NCBI GenBank assembly: GCA_017935745.1
Contig: JAGBGX010000006.1
Coordinates: forward strand, 186,001 to 250,000
DNA: 64,000 bases
Source of the DNA: Treponema sp.
GTDB lineage: Bacteria > Spirochaetota > Spirochaetia > Treponematales > Treponemataceae
Direction: 5' to 3'
The notes beneath the pieces are model-generated. The model did no database searches and was not told the origin of the DNA. It saw only the letters and a program-made list of their open reading frames with translations. The position numbers and the translations under genes are program-made. Below are positions 36,372 to 44,458 of the stretch, piece after piece. Numbering within the stretch: the first letter of the stretch is position 1; each line of letters begins with the position of its first letter.

Positions 36372-36399
36372 AGATTACCCCCCCCCGCCATTTTGTCAA
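36372..36399 (-). promoter_or_regulatory. Poly-G-spacer promoter of lipoprotein operon
   Basis: TTGACA (36394-36399), 16-bp spacer with a 9-G run (36378-36386 as C on plus), TAATCT (36372-36377) on the minus strand. About 35 bp here are identical to 31804-31841 except for run length. Confidence 0.77.
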
Positions 36400-36470
36400 G
36401 CCCTTTTTTAGCGCCGTTTCAGACGGTTTTTATCCTGCTATTTTCTGCATTTTTCCGCTGCGTCAGGATA

Positions 36471-36499
36471 TTGACGATAAGAAGCAATTTTCTTACAAT
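36471..36499 (+). promoter_or_regulatory. Promoter of lolA-like operon
   Basis: TTGACG (36471-36476), 17-bp spacer, TACAAT (36494-36499), then about 26 bp to the ATG with GGAG in between. Confidence 0.65.
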
Positions 36500-36525
36500 G
36501 GATAGAATATGACGGAGTGTTTTTA

Positions 36526-37188
36526 ATGAAGGCAGTTTTCGTGTCAGCGGCAATGCTGTGCAGCCTGTGCGCCGCAGCCTTTTCTCAGGCAATCACAACA
36601 GCAGCGGATTTCTTTAAGTCTGTCAGCGACACATACGCAGGAATAAAGGACTACGAGGCTGACATTGACATTGCAATCGGAAAAAACAGGATGCAGGGAA
36701 AAGTAAGCTTTAAGCGTCCTGAAATGATGCGCATTGATTTTTCAGATCCGGCGGAACAGGTTGTTGTCTTCAACGGGGACGACCTGACAATCTATCTTCC
36801 CGGCTCGTCAGCGATTCTTGAGCAGAATGTCACCGGCTCCGGCGTAAATGTCGCGACTTCCCAGGGGCTTTCCCTGTTGCGCAGATATTACACCGTTGCA
36901 TACGACTCAGGGCAGAATGCTGTTCCGCTTGATGACGGAAGCGATGAGCTTGTTGTAAACCTCATTCTTTCCCGCCGTTCGGCAGCCGAGGCGTTCCGCT
37001 CAATCCTGCTTTCAGTAAATCCTGAAACAAAGCTGATACGGCGCGTGCAGGCAACGGCAACGCAAGGCACAGTCTATACCATGGACTTTTACAATTACCG
37101 GCTGAATATCAACATCAGCGACCAGCGATTCATCTACGATCCGCCGTCTTCAGCCAACAACTACAACAACTTCCTTCTTTCGGAGTAG
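36526..37188 (+). CDS. LolA-like outer-membrane lipoprotein carrier
   Basis: A 220-aa protein with a cleavable signal peptide (about 1-20, ending A-A-F-S-Q-A) and the LolA fold. D-F-F-K-S-V and Y-A-G-I-K-D-Y-E-A-D start the half-barrel, K-R-P-E-M-M-R-I-D-F and V-V-V-F-N-G-D-D-L-T-I-Y follow. LolA-type proteins shuttle lipoproteins across the periplasm, fitting the many lipoproteins here. ATG 36526 is preferred to an upstream in-frame GTG at 36517 because GGAG at about 36512-36515 then has better spacing. rodZ-like follows 3 bp downstream. Confidence 0.82.
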   Translation: MKAVFVSAAMLCSLCAAAFSQAITTAADFFKSVSDTYAGIKDYEADIDIAIGKNRMQGKVSFKRPEMMRIDFSDPAEQVVVFNGDDLTIYLPGSSAILEQNVTGSGVNVATSQGLSLLRRYYTVAYDSGQNAVPLDDGSDELVVNLILSRRSAAEAFRSILLSVNPETKLIRRVQATATQGTVYTMDFYNYRLNINISDQRFIYDPPSSANNYNNFLLSE

Positions 37189-37191
37189 GCA

Positions 37192-38307
37192 ATGGAAAGT
37201 TACGGAGAAATACTGCGGACAGCCCGTGAAGAAAAAGGCGCTTCCCTTGAGTCGATTGTCCAGGCGACCGCAATCACAAAGGAATATATTGATTCCCTTG
37301 AAAACGAGCGTGTTGAAGATTTTCCAGGAGAATCGTACTTTATCGGGTTTCTCACAAACTACTGCGAATTCCTCGGCCTTGACAAGGAACAGATTCTGAG
37401 CCTGTACCACGCAAAGAAAATTCAGGAGGCTCCTGTTCCTGTGGAGCTTTTGCAGAAAAAAAAGCCTGCGTTCCTTGTTCCCGTCATTGTGCTGGGGACG
37501 CTTCTTGTTCTGGCAGGCACAGGCATTTTCCTTTATTTTTCAGTCTTCAATATTCCGCAGAAAAAAAAGCTTCTCGCAGAAAAGCAGACTGAAAAGGAAA
37601 AGACGCATCAGTATCAGTTCACGGGAAAGCCTGAGACAAAGCGGCTGTACAAAGGCGATCAGATTCTTGTGAAGACAAAGCAGGGCGAAGGCAACATTGT
37701 CCTCACCGTTGCAAACACGCTGCGCAATTTTTCAATCCTTACGCCGTCCGGCAGCCAGATTATTGAGCTGAGCGAAGAGCGCGACATTGACATTGACGGC
37801 GACGGACTTGCAGACCTCATCATATATCTCAGCGATGTTTCAAATACAGACGAAGCGAACGGAGCTGAAGTGAGGATTCTGGAAAAGTCTGCTGAAAATT
37901 CCGCAGTTTCAGCTTCCGCCGGAAACACAGGAACAGAGCTTTCAGAAATTCCGTCTTCAGCAACCATAAAGAACAATGCAAACAGAACTGTAATCCATGA
38001 GGACACGCGCGCCTATCCGTTCACGCTGAACGTTACATTCCGCGGCCCCTGCCTGTTCCGCTATAAAAGCGACCGGCAGCCTTATGTGGAGGACTATTAC
38101 AAGAGCGGAGAGCTTGTCACCATCACTTCAAACAACGGAACACGGCTGTGGATGAGCAACATCAATGCGCTGAAAATTCACGTGATTGCCGGGCTTTCTT
38201 CCTATGATCTGGAAGTCGGGCGCGCCGGGGAAGTTCAGGCAGAAGACATAAAGTGGGTCCGCGACAATGACGGAAAATACCGTCTGGTGGTGCTTGAACT
38301 TGACTGA
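37192..38307 (+). CDS. RodZ-like HTH membrane protein
   Basis: A 371-aa protein with an N-terminal HTH_25-type domain (Y-G-E-I-L-R-T-A-R-E-E-K-G at 3-15; I-T-K-E-Y-I-D-S-L-E-N near 28-38). A basic stretch precedes one membrane helix (about 93-115), and a beta-rich periplasmic domain (about 260-371) follows. This is the RodZ layout, linking MreB to the envelope for cell-shape control. A coiled Lys/Glu linker and a Ser/Thr-rich region lie between. GGAG is 8 nt before the ATG. It overlaps rimO. Confidence 0.83.
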   Translation: MESYGEILRTAREEKGASLESIVQATAITKEYIDSLENERVEDFPGESYFIGFLTNYCEFLGLDKEQILSLYHAKKIQEAPVPVELLQKKKPAFLVPVIVLGTLLVLAGTGIFLYFSVFNIPQKKKLLAEKQTEKEKTHQYQFTGKPETKRLYKGDQILVKTKQGEGNIVLTVANTLRNFSILTPSGSQIIELSEERDIDIDGDGLADLIIYLSDVSNTDEANGAEVRILEKSAENSAVSASAGNTGTELSEIPSSATIKNNANRTVIHEDTRAYPFTLNVTFRGPCLFRYKSDRQPYVEDYYKSGELVTITSNNGTRLWMSNINALKIHVIAGLSSYDLEVGRAGEVQAEDIKWVRDNDGKYRLVVLELD

Positions 38308-39682
38308 CAGAACCTTTTTCCTTGATCAGCACGGATGCGCAAAGAACCAGGTGGACGGAGAGCTAATCATAACGCGCCTTCTGAACATGGGCTTCACCCG
38401 GACATCTGCGCCGGAAAAAGCAGATCTTATCATTGTGAATTCCTGCGGATTCATTGAAAGCGCAAAAAAGGAAAGCCTTGCATCCGTAATGGAAGCGCGC
38501 GCAGCTTTTCCGCGGGCAAAGATTCTGCTTGCAGGATGCCTTGCTGAACGGTACGCGCAGGACTTTACGGAGAACCTTCCCGAGGCAGACGGAATTCTCG
38601 GAAACGGAGACCTTGCGCTGACAGACTCCGCTGTGGAAGACTTGTTCAAAGGCAAACGCCCGGTGATAAAGGCTCCTCAGCGCGGCGTAGCATGCGGAGA
38701 GCGCACTGAGCTTTTGTCATTTGCAGGAAGCGCCTTTGTAAAAATAACAGAAGGCTGCGACAACAGATGCTCGTTCTGCGCCATTCCGCTTATCCGCGGA
38801 AGACTGCGCTCAAGGAATCCTGACGAAGTGACTGCGGAAATAAAAAGCCTGCTCGGGCGCGGAATTTTTGAAATAAACCTGATCGGGCAGGATCTCGCTT
38901 CCTACGGCTGCGGGGAAACTGACTGCGGTTTTTCCAGTCCGGACGGCAGCTCCGCGCTGTGCAGCCTGCTGAAAAAAATTTCAGCTCTGGAAGGAACATT
39001 CTGGCTCAGGCTCCTGTATATTCATCCCGACCATTTTGACAGCGGCATTCTTGACGTCATGAAAAGCGATCCCAGAATTCTGCCCTACTTTGACATTCCG
39101 TTCCAGTCAGGCGATGACTCCATTATCCGCGCCATGAACAGAAAAGGCTCGTTCAGCTCCTATTCATCGCTCGTAAAGCGCATCCGGGAGGAAATTCCGC
39201 ACAGCTGCATCAGGACAACGTTCCTTGCAGGATTTCCCGGCGAGACAGAAGAAAATGCGCAGGCCTCCGTGCAGTTCCTGAAGGAAATTGAAAGCGACTG
39301 GTCAGGCTGCTTTTGCTACAGCAGGGAGGAAGGCACGCCCGCCTTCAAAATGAAGCACCAGGTTCCCCAGAAAACTGCAAGAAAACGCGCTGAGCAGCTT
39401 GAGCGCCTTCAGTCTGAAATAACAGCACGGAGGCTTCAGGAGCGGTGCGGAAAAGTGTACGATGTTCTTGTTGAAGAAATCATAGAAAGCACAGACAACG
39501 CTGACGAAGGGCTTGCCGTCGGACGCGCATGGTTTGAAGCGCCTGAAGTCGATGGAAGCTTTGTAATCCATTATGACCGCAGCGACAAGTCCGCAGCGCA
39601 GAACATCAGGCCCGGCAGCATTGTAAAAGTACAGGCGGCCGCTTCACTGGGAGTTGACATTGACGGAGAGTATGCCGGATGA
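38300..39682 (+). CDS. rimO: Ribosomal protein S12 methylthiotransferase RimO
   Basis: A 460-aa radical-SAM enzyme that methylthiolates an Asp of ribosomal protein S12. N-terminal UPF0004 domain Cys ligands are in Q-H-G-C-A-K-N-Q, N-S-C-G-F and A-G-C-L-A-E-R-Y. The radical-SAM motif is E-G-C-D-N-R-C-S-F-C-A-I-P, and R-G-R-L-R-S-R and D-I-P-F-Q-S-G-D follow. A TRAM domain ends the protein. A TTG start at 38300, overlapping the rodZ-like stop by 8 bp, gives the normal N-terminus; no ATG is nearby in frame. Confidence 0.92.
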   Translation: MTDRTFFLDQHGCAKNQVDGELIITRLLNMGFTRTSAPEKADLIIVNSCGFIESAKKESLASVMEARAAFPRAKILLAGCLAERYAQDFTENLPEADGILGNGDLALTDSAVEDLFKGKRPVIKAPQRGVACGERTELLSFAGSAFVKITEGCDNRCSFCAIPLIRGRLRSRNPDEVTAEIKSLLGRGIFEINLIGQDLASYGCGETDCGFSSPDGSSALCSLLKKISALEGTFWLRLLYIHPDHFDSGILDVMKSDPRILPYFDIPFQSGDDSIIRAMNRKGSFSSYSSLVKRIREEIPHSCIRTTFLAGFPGETEENAQASVQFLKEIESDWSGCFCYSREEGTPAFKMKHQVPQKTARKRAEQLERLQSEITARRLQERCGKVYDVLVEEIIESTDNADEGLAVGRAWFEAPEVDGSFVIHYDRSDKSAAQNIRPGSIVKVQAAASLGVDIDGEYAG

Positions 39683-41886
39683 CAGCTGAAGAATACCTTT
39701 GCACTCTCAATGAACAGCAAAAGGAAGCCGTCATTCACCAAGGCTCTCCGCTGCTGATTCTCGCCGGAGCCGGCTCGGGGAAAACGCGCGTCATCACAAC
39801 AAAAATCGCGTACCTTATTTCCGTGCTGAACTTCCGTCCCGAGTCAATTCTTGCCGTGACTTTTACAAAAAAAGCTGCGGAAGAAATGAAGGAGCGCGCC
39901 ATCAGCCTTGAGCCGAAGTCTGCATATTCCCAGGTGCGGACATTCCACTCGTTCGGCGCATGGTTCCTGCGCTGCTACGCCGGGGAGTCAGACATCGGAA
40001 TTCAAAGCAATTTTACGGTGTACGATGACGATGATATGGCGACGCTTATCGCAAAGGCAGTGCCGCTGCTGACACGCAAAGACGCTGCACGGTACGCGCA
40101 CAAAATCGCGCTTGCAAAGGACTACGGACTGCTGCCTGAAAGCGGCGAACTGAAAAAAATTGACAGCGATCCGTTTTTTTCTGAAGTCTACGGGAAGTAC
40201 CAGTCACGCCTGAGAAAAACGGGCAACGTTGACTTCGGGGATCTGATTCTTCTGCCGTATCTGATTCTGAAGGAAAATGAGCGCGTGCGGCAAAGCATTC
40301 ATCACCGGTTCAAGGTGATTCTTGTTGACGAATACCAGGACTCGAATGTAGCGCAGTTCAATCTGCTGCAGGAGCTTTCCGGCGTAAACGAAGGCTCCGG
40401 GACATACATGTGCGCGGTCGGAGACGATGACCAGAGCATATACAAATTCCGCGGAGCCGAAGTGCAGAACATCCTTCATTTTCAAGACGAATTTCCGGGA
40501 ACACAAATCATCCGCCTTGAATCAAACTACCGCTCGACTTCTGAAATTTTGCAGTGCGCTGAAAATGTTGTGCAGAACAATTCCGGGCGGCTTGGAAAGC
40601 ATCTGAAGGCCGAGCGAGGCAGCGGGAAAAAGCCCGCGCTTGTGTTTCTTCCGACGCAGGATGATGAAACAGAATTCTGCCTCAGCATTATTGCGCAGGC
40701 TCATGAAAAGGGCGTTCCGTACAGCGACTGGGCGATTCTCTACCGGACAAACGCGCAGTCACTGGGATTTGAGCACGAATTCCTTACGCAGGAAATTCCG
40801 TATGAAATCGTCGGCTCGCTGAAATTTTATGAGCGTGAGGAAGTGAAAGATGCCGTTGCCTGGCTTGCGTTCATCATCAATCAGAAAGATGAAATTTCGT
40901 TCCGGCGCATTGTCAACAAGCCTGTGCGCGGAATAGGAAATGTGACGCAGGACAGAGTCATAGATGCAGCAGCCGGCCGTTCTTCAATTCTTGATGGAAC
41001 TGAATCCATACCGCTTTCAAAAAAAGCAAAGGAAGGCATCGGAGCATTTTCAGATCTTGTGCATAAATTCGCTTCCCTTTTGCCTGACAGCCCGGTCACT
41101 TCCGAAGCCTCTCTTCTTGCAGGGCAGGCAATCAGCGGAACCGGGGAAATGGACGCAGGCAGAAAAAAGCTGTCTGCGTTTGTGCGGGATGTCATACGGG
41201 AAAGCGGGCTTGAAGAATTTCATAAGGAGCAGGACAAGAACGACGGCTCCCAAAAAACAGAAAACCTTGAAGAGCTCGTAAACAGCGCCGTCCTGTATCC
41301 GTACACACGGCAGGGACTTCTTGACTTCCTTGATCACATCAGCCTGGACAGAACGCTCGACCTTGAGGCAGAGCAAAACAAAACGGGAGACAAGGTCACG
41401 CTCATCACGCTCCACAATACAAAGGGGCTTGAATTTCCGCGCGTTATAATCACAGGAATGGAAGCAGGAATTTTTCCGCGGGATGGAAAATCGTCCGAGG
41501 AGCTTGAAGAAGAACGCCGCCTATTTTATGTCGGAATTACACGGGCAAAGGACGAGCTGTATTTTACTTCATGCGGCATGAGGCGGCTTTTCGGAAAGAC
41601 GAGCTGCATGCCTCCAAGCATTTTCCTAAGCGAGCTTGGATCCGGCTCTGTGCGTGTGCTCGGACAAAAGCCTGAATCCTTCCGCACAGAAAAAAGCGCC
41701 ATTGAAGAAAAGTACTGCATAGGAGCTTCCGTGTATCACGATGACTACGGCAGCGGACAGATTATACGGAGCAGCCGGAGCGCAGAAGGCGAGTATGTTG
41801 TCACCGTAAGCTTTGAAAGCTGCGGCATAAAGAAATTTCTTCCAAAGTACCAGGGAAATTCCATCACCGTCATTTCAGATATATGA
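39679..41886 (+). CDS. UvrD/PcrA-like superfamily 1 DNA helicase
   Basis: A 735-aa ATP-dependent 3'-5' helicase. Motif I is A-G-A-G-S-G-K-T-R near 31, Ia V-T-F-T-K-K-A-A-E-E-M, II V-D-E-Y-Q-D-S-N, III G-D-D-D-Q-S-I-Y-K-F-R-G-A, IV L-E-S-N-Y-R-S, V T-L-H-N-T-K-G-L-E-F and VI Y-V-G-I-T-R-A-K-D. It is close to PcrA/UvrD/Rep and ends with a short C-terminal domain (H-D-D-Y-G-S-G) like the PcrA tail. The ATG overlaps the rimO stop by 4 bp. Confidence 0.92.
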   Translation: MTAEEYLCTLNEQQKEAVIHQGSPLLILAGAGSGKTRVITTKIAYLISVLNFRPESILAVTFTKKAAEEMKERAISLEPKSAYSQVRTFHSFGAWFLRCYAGESDIGIQSNFTVYDDDDMATLIAKAVPLLTRKDAARYAHKIALAKDYGLLPESGELKKIDSDPFFSEVYGKYQSRLRKTGNVDFGDLILLPYLILKENERVRQSIHHRFKVILVDEYQDSNVAQFNLLQELSGVNEGSGTYMCAVGDDDQSIYKFRGAEVQNILHFQDEFPGTQIIRLESNYRSTSEILQCAENVVQNNSGRLGKHLKAERGSGKKPALVFLPTQDDETEFCLSIIAQAHEKGVPYSDWAILYRTNAQSLGFEHEFLTQEIPYEIVGSLKFYEREEVKDAVAWLAFIINQKDEISFRRIVNKPVRGIGNVTQDRVIDAAAGRSSILDGTESIPLSKKAKEGIGAFSDLVHKFASLLPDSPVTSEASLLAGQAISGTGEMDAGRKKLSAFVRDVIRESGLEEFHKEQDKNDGSQKTENLEELVNSAVLYPYTRQGLLDFLDHISLDRTLDLEAEQNKTGDKVTLITLHNTKGLEFPRVIITGMEAGIFPRDGKSSEELEEERRLFYVGITRAKDELYFTSCGMRRLFGKTSCMPPSIFLSELGSGSVRVLGQKPESFRTEKSAIEEKYCIGASVYHDDYGSGQIIRSSRSAEGEYVVTVSFESCGIKKFLPKYQGNSITVISDI

Positions 41887-41887
41887 T

Positions 41888-42919
41888 ATGAAAAAGGCAG
41901 CTTTTGCTTTCCCGGTTCTGTTTTTTTCCGCCGCTTTTTTTTCATGCAGCACAAAGGAACCTTCACGCACTGCAATACTGATGAACACAGTCTGCTCGGT
42001 CAATGCCTTTGACGAAGGAACAAAACAGCTGCATGATGAAATTTTCGGCCGTCTGCTTCAAATCGAAAAGACATTCAGCGCAACACTTCCCGGCTCTGAG
42101 CTTTCGCGGATAAATGCCTGCGCGGGAATTGCACCTGTAGAAGCAAGCAGCGACTTTCTGACTGTTTTAAAAACTGCGCTGGCCGCCGAAGCAATTTCCG
42201 GGAATGCGTTCACGCCTGCTGCCGGGCCTTTGATCGATGCATGGGGAATAAACACAGAGCATGAAGCAGTTCCCGCAGAAAAAGAAATTGAAGATGCGCT
42301 CAGTCTCACAGACTCAGGCGATATTGAAATCAGCGGAAACCATGTCTTCCTGAAAAAGAGCGGAATGAAGCTTCATCTGGGCGGAATCGCCAAGGGGTTT
42401 GCAGCCGATGAAGTCTGCAAGATACTCAGGAACCGCGGCATACAGAGAGCTGTCATAGACTTAGGCGGAAACATTTATGTCTGGGGAAAAAAGCCCGGCG
42501 GAGCACCGTGGAGCGTGGGAATAAAGGATCCGGGAAATCCTTCCGGCAAGCCGCTGCTGAAGCTTTCCACAGGACAGGCTTCTGTTGTTACAAGCGGCGC
42601 ATACGAGCGGTATTTTGAATCCGGCGGAAAACGGTATCACCATATTTTTGACATGAAGACAGGATTTCCTGCTGAATCGGGAGCTGCCTCCGTCACAGTC
42701 ATCTGCCAGTCAAGCATGACAGCCGATGCACTGTCCACCTGCTTTTTTGTTCTCGGAATAGAAAAGTCTTTTTCACTTCTTGAAAAATGCAAGGAGGAAT
42801 TCAAAACAGATATTTCTGCTGTCTTTATATCCAGCAGCGGCCAGGTTTTTGCAACTTCCGACCTGACGGATTCGCTTTCCTTTGCCAGCGAAGACAGCCG
42901 CAGCATACTTTTTTTCTGA
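41888..42919 (+). CDS. apbE: FAD:protein FMN transferase (ApbE) lipoprotein
   Basis: A 343-aa lipoprotein with lipobox F-F-S-C (Cys20). The ApbE fold is shown by I-L-M-N-T-V-C-S-V near 30, G-S-E-L-S-R-I-N, L-H-L-G-G-I-A-K-G-F-A-A-D near 160, I-D-L-G-G-N-I-Y and H-H-I-F-D-M-K-T-G-F-P. ApbE attaches FMN to Thr of exported proteins such as Rnf and Nqr subunits. It begins 1 nt after the helicase stop and converges, 3 bp apart, with a NusG-II protein gene. Confidence 0.93.
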   Translation: MKKAAFAFPVLFFSAAFFSCSTKEPSRTAILMNTVCSVNAFDEGTKQLHDEIFGRLLQIEKTFSATLPGSELSRINACAGIAPVEASSDFLTVLKTALAAEAISGNAFTPAAGPLIDAWGINTEHEAVPAEKEIEDALSLTDSGDIEISGNHVFLKKSGMKLHLGGIAKGFAADEVCKILRNRGIQRAVIDLGGNIYVWGKKPGGAPWSVGIKDPGNPSGKPLLKLSTGQASVVTSGAYERYFESGGKRYHHIFDMKTGFPAESGAASVTVICQSSMTADALSTCFFVLGIEKSFSLLEKCKEEFKTDISAVFISSSGQVFATSDLTDSLSFASEDSRSILFF

Positions 42920-42922
42920 GAG

Positions 42923-43294
42923 TCACTGTGCAGCCGCATCAAATTCACTGTCCGCTGCTCCTTCTATGCGCAAAAAAATTCCGTTTGGAAGGCATGCAGC
43001 CCACTGCCCGTTTTTCCAGATTTCTCCGGCCGCAATGCATGTCTTGTTTTCACACGGAGAATGCACAACGCACGCCTTTCCGTTTTTTATCTGAACCGAT
43101 GTCGTTCCTATCAGCCCTTCAAATTCATGCGTTCCGTCCTTTTCCAAGCTGTACACAAACTGCGAGCCGGGAGCCTGAACAAAAAGCACGGAAGGCTTTC
43201 TGCTTTCTTTCTTCAGTTGAAAAACAGAACAGAACAGAACCGCCAGAAAAAGCAAAATAAAAGCAGCATCAAAAAATTTCAGCCGTTTTTCCAT
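42923..43294 (-). CDS. NusG domain II-like membrane-anchored protein
   Basis: A 123-aa protein with one N-terminal membrane anchor (about 9-27) and a NusG_II-type beta domain: V-Q-I-K-N-G-K-A-C-V-V-H-S-P-C-x-N-K-T-C, then W-x-x-C-L-P-N-G-I-F-L-R-I-E-G. Three conserved Cys suggest a disulfide or metal site. Such proteins are often found near ApbE, Rnf and electron-transport genes in anaerobes. The ATG is preferred over a TTG six codons upstream. Convergent with apbE. Confidence 0.75.
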   Translation of the reverse strand: MEKRLKFFDAAFILLFLAVLFCSVFQLKKESRKPSVLFVQAPGSQFVYSLEKDGTHEFEGLIGTTSVQIKNGKACVVHSPCENKTCIAAGEIWKNGQWAACLPNGIFLRIEGAADSEFDAAAQ

Positions 43295-43364
43295 ATATGT
43301 TTTGTACAGCAACTTTCAATAAAAGTCGAGGGCTTTTGCTATAGAAAAAAAGCGCGCTTTGCTG

Positions 43365-43370
43365 TACAGT
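43365..43370 (+). promoter_or_regulatory. -10 of leaderless-type promoter, rhomboid-like gene
   Basis: TACAGT, then GTTACC (6 nt), then ATG at 43377. The -35 is poor (TAGAAA-like). No Shine-Dalgarno. Confidence 0.5.
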
Positions 43371-43376
43371 GTTACC

Positions 43377-44099
43377 ATGGTCAGAAAGAATTATGTAACT
43401 CCTGTCGTTGACTCGCCTGTCATCATTTTTTTTGCGGCTGTCTCAGCTGCCGTGTTTCTTCTCGATGCTCTGTTTTTCAAGGGAAGCCTTGTTGAAAAAG
43501 CGTTTGTATGCCGCGGCGCAAAGGCTGCTGTGCCGTTTGACTTTTCTTCTCCCATGGACTATATACGGATTCTCACCTGCTGCTTCGGCTGTCTCAGCTG
43601 GGATTCATTTTTCACCAGCCTGATTTTTATACTGCTGCTCGGTCCGGCTCTGGAAGAAAAATACGGCTCGGCAATGCTTGCCCTTATGTTTTTTATAACA
43701 TCGCTTGTCGGCGGTGTTCTCACAGCGTCTCTCTCTTCCTTTAATCTTACAGGGCCGTTCGGAATCATCTTCATGCTGATTATTCTGGCGGCACTGAGCG
43801 CCTTTATGAAAGGACAGGTTCCTGTCTCGTGGATTTTTATCTTTGTCCTGTACCTGTCGCTTGAATTCTATAAAAATTCGCCGGAGCAAAGCGCAGGGTT
43901 CTCTGAATTTCTTCAGAGCAAAATTCCCGTCTTTATTCATCTTGCAAGCGGAATTTGCGGAAGCCTCTTTGGATTCTTTGTTGCGCCAAAGAACCGGGCG
44001 CCACGGAAAAAGGCGGAGAAAAAAACATCCCAGACAGGCAGCAACGGAACTGCTTCAGGAAGCAGCGATGAAACTGTCATTGGAAATATTATTGTGTAG
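43377..44099 (+). CDS. Rhomboid-fold membrane protein lacking catalytic serine
   Basis: A 240-aa membrane protein with about six hydrophobic segments and a basic Ser/Thr/Gly-rich tail. The topology and motifs recall rhomboids: L-G-P-A-L-E-E-K-Y-G-S in the L1/TM2 region and I-H-L-A-S-G-I-C-G-S-L-F-G for the His helix. The G-x-S-G serine motif is L-T-G-P-F-G, with Phe where Ser should be, so protease activity is not expected. An upstream in-frame TTG (43359) overlaps the -10, so ATG 43377 is used. Preceded by a leaderless-type -10 and followed by a strong terminator. Confidence 0.7.
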   Translation: MVRKNYVTPVVDSPVIIFFAAVSAAVFLLDALFFKGSLVEKAFVCRGAKAAVPFDFSSPMDYIRILTCCFGCLSWDSFFTSLIFILLLGPALEEKYGSAMLALMFFITSLVGGVLTASLSSFNLTGPFGIIFMLIILAALSAFMKGQVPVSWIFIFVLYLSLEFYKNSPEQSAGFSEFLQSKIPVFIHLASGICGSLFGFFVAPKNRAPRKKAEKKTSQTGSNGTASGSSDETVIGNIIV

Positions 44100-44108
44100 A
44101 CCATCTAA

Positions 44109-44152
44109 AAAACATCATTTTCCAGTTTTGAAAAACTGGAAAATGATGTTTT
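44109..44152 (+). terminator. Strong terminator of rhomboid-like gene
   Basis: A 20-bp perfect stem (44109-44128 and 44133-44152) with a 4-nt loop, beginning 10 bp after the stop codon and ending in TTTT. Confidence 0.88.
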
Positions 44153-44250
44153 CGTCCGCGTGAGCGAACAATAAAATAAAACAGTTTGCGAAGCAAACTG
44201 TAAGTTAAAGCAAACCGTGCTATCTTAACGGCTTACTTTAAACCTTCCTT
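44153..44250 (+). repeat. Dispersed multi-hairpin repeat, copy A
   Basis: Starts with GTCCGCGTGAGCGAAC, then AATAAA, a 9-bp hairpin ACAGTTTGC/GCAAACTGT (44181-44201), AAGTTAAAG, and a long hairpin ending in ACGGCTTACTTTAA (44226-44240) and ACCTTCC. Lies in the 359-bp gap between the rhomboid-like gene and pfk, which holds no gene. Confidence 0.8.
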
Positions 44251-44333
44251 AAAATGTGACACCGCAGGAAGTTTCAACTTCCGAGGATGACACATTCGTT
44301 TGCGTTAGCAACTTGTTGCGGCGCGAACATGTA

Positions 44334-44409
44334 AATAAGACAGTTTGTTTTGCAAACTGTAAGTTAAAGTAAGCCGTGCTATCTTAACGGCTTACTTTAA
44401 ACCTTCCTT
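44334..44409 (+). repeat. Dispersed multi-hairpin repeat, copy B
   Basis: AATAAG, hairpin ACAGTTTG/CAAACTGT, then a perfect 14-bp stem TTAAAGTAAGCCGT/ACGGCTTACTTTAA and ACCTTCC. About 75 bp nearly identical to copy A, 160 bp downstream of it. Between them lie a GGAAGT/ACTTCC hairpin with AATGTG/CACATT outer stem (about 44250-44297). Confidence 0.82.
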
Positions 44410-44446
44410 TCAGAAAATCTGTCTTTCCTAAAAATCGTTTTTGTTG

Positions 44447-44452
44447 TATACT
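44447..44452 (+). promoter_or_regulatory. -10 of leaderless-type promoter, pfk
   Basis: TATACT, then TTCACC (6 nt), then ATG at 44459. The -35 is weak; no Shine-Dalgarno. Confidence 0.55.
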
Positions 44453-44458
44453 TTCACC

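Noticed and set aside
44100-44458. Insertion sequence or transposase remnant in the gap with repeats A and B
   Set aside because: No transposase-like frame, no terminal inverted repeats with target duplication; only structured non-coding repeats are seen.
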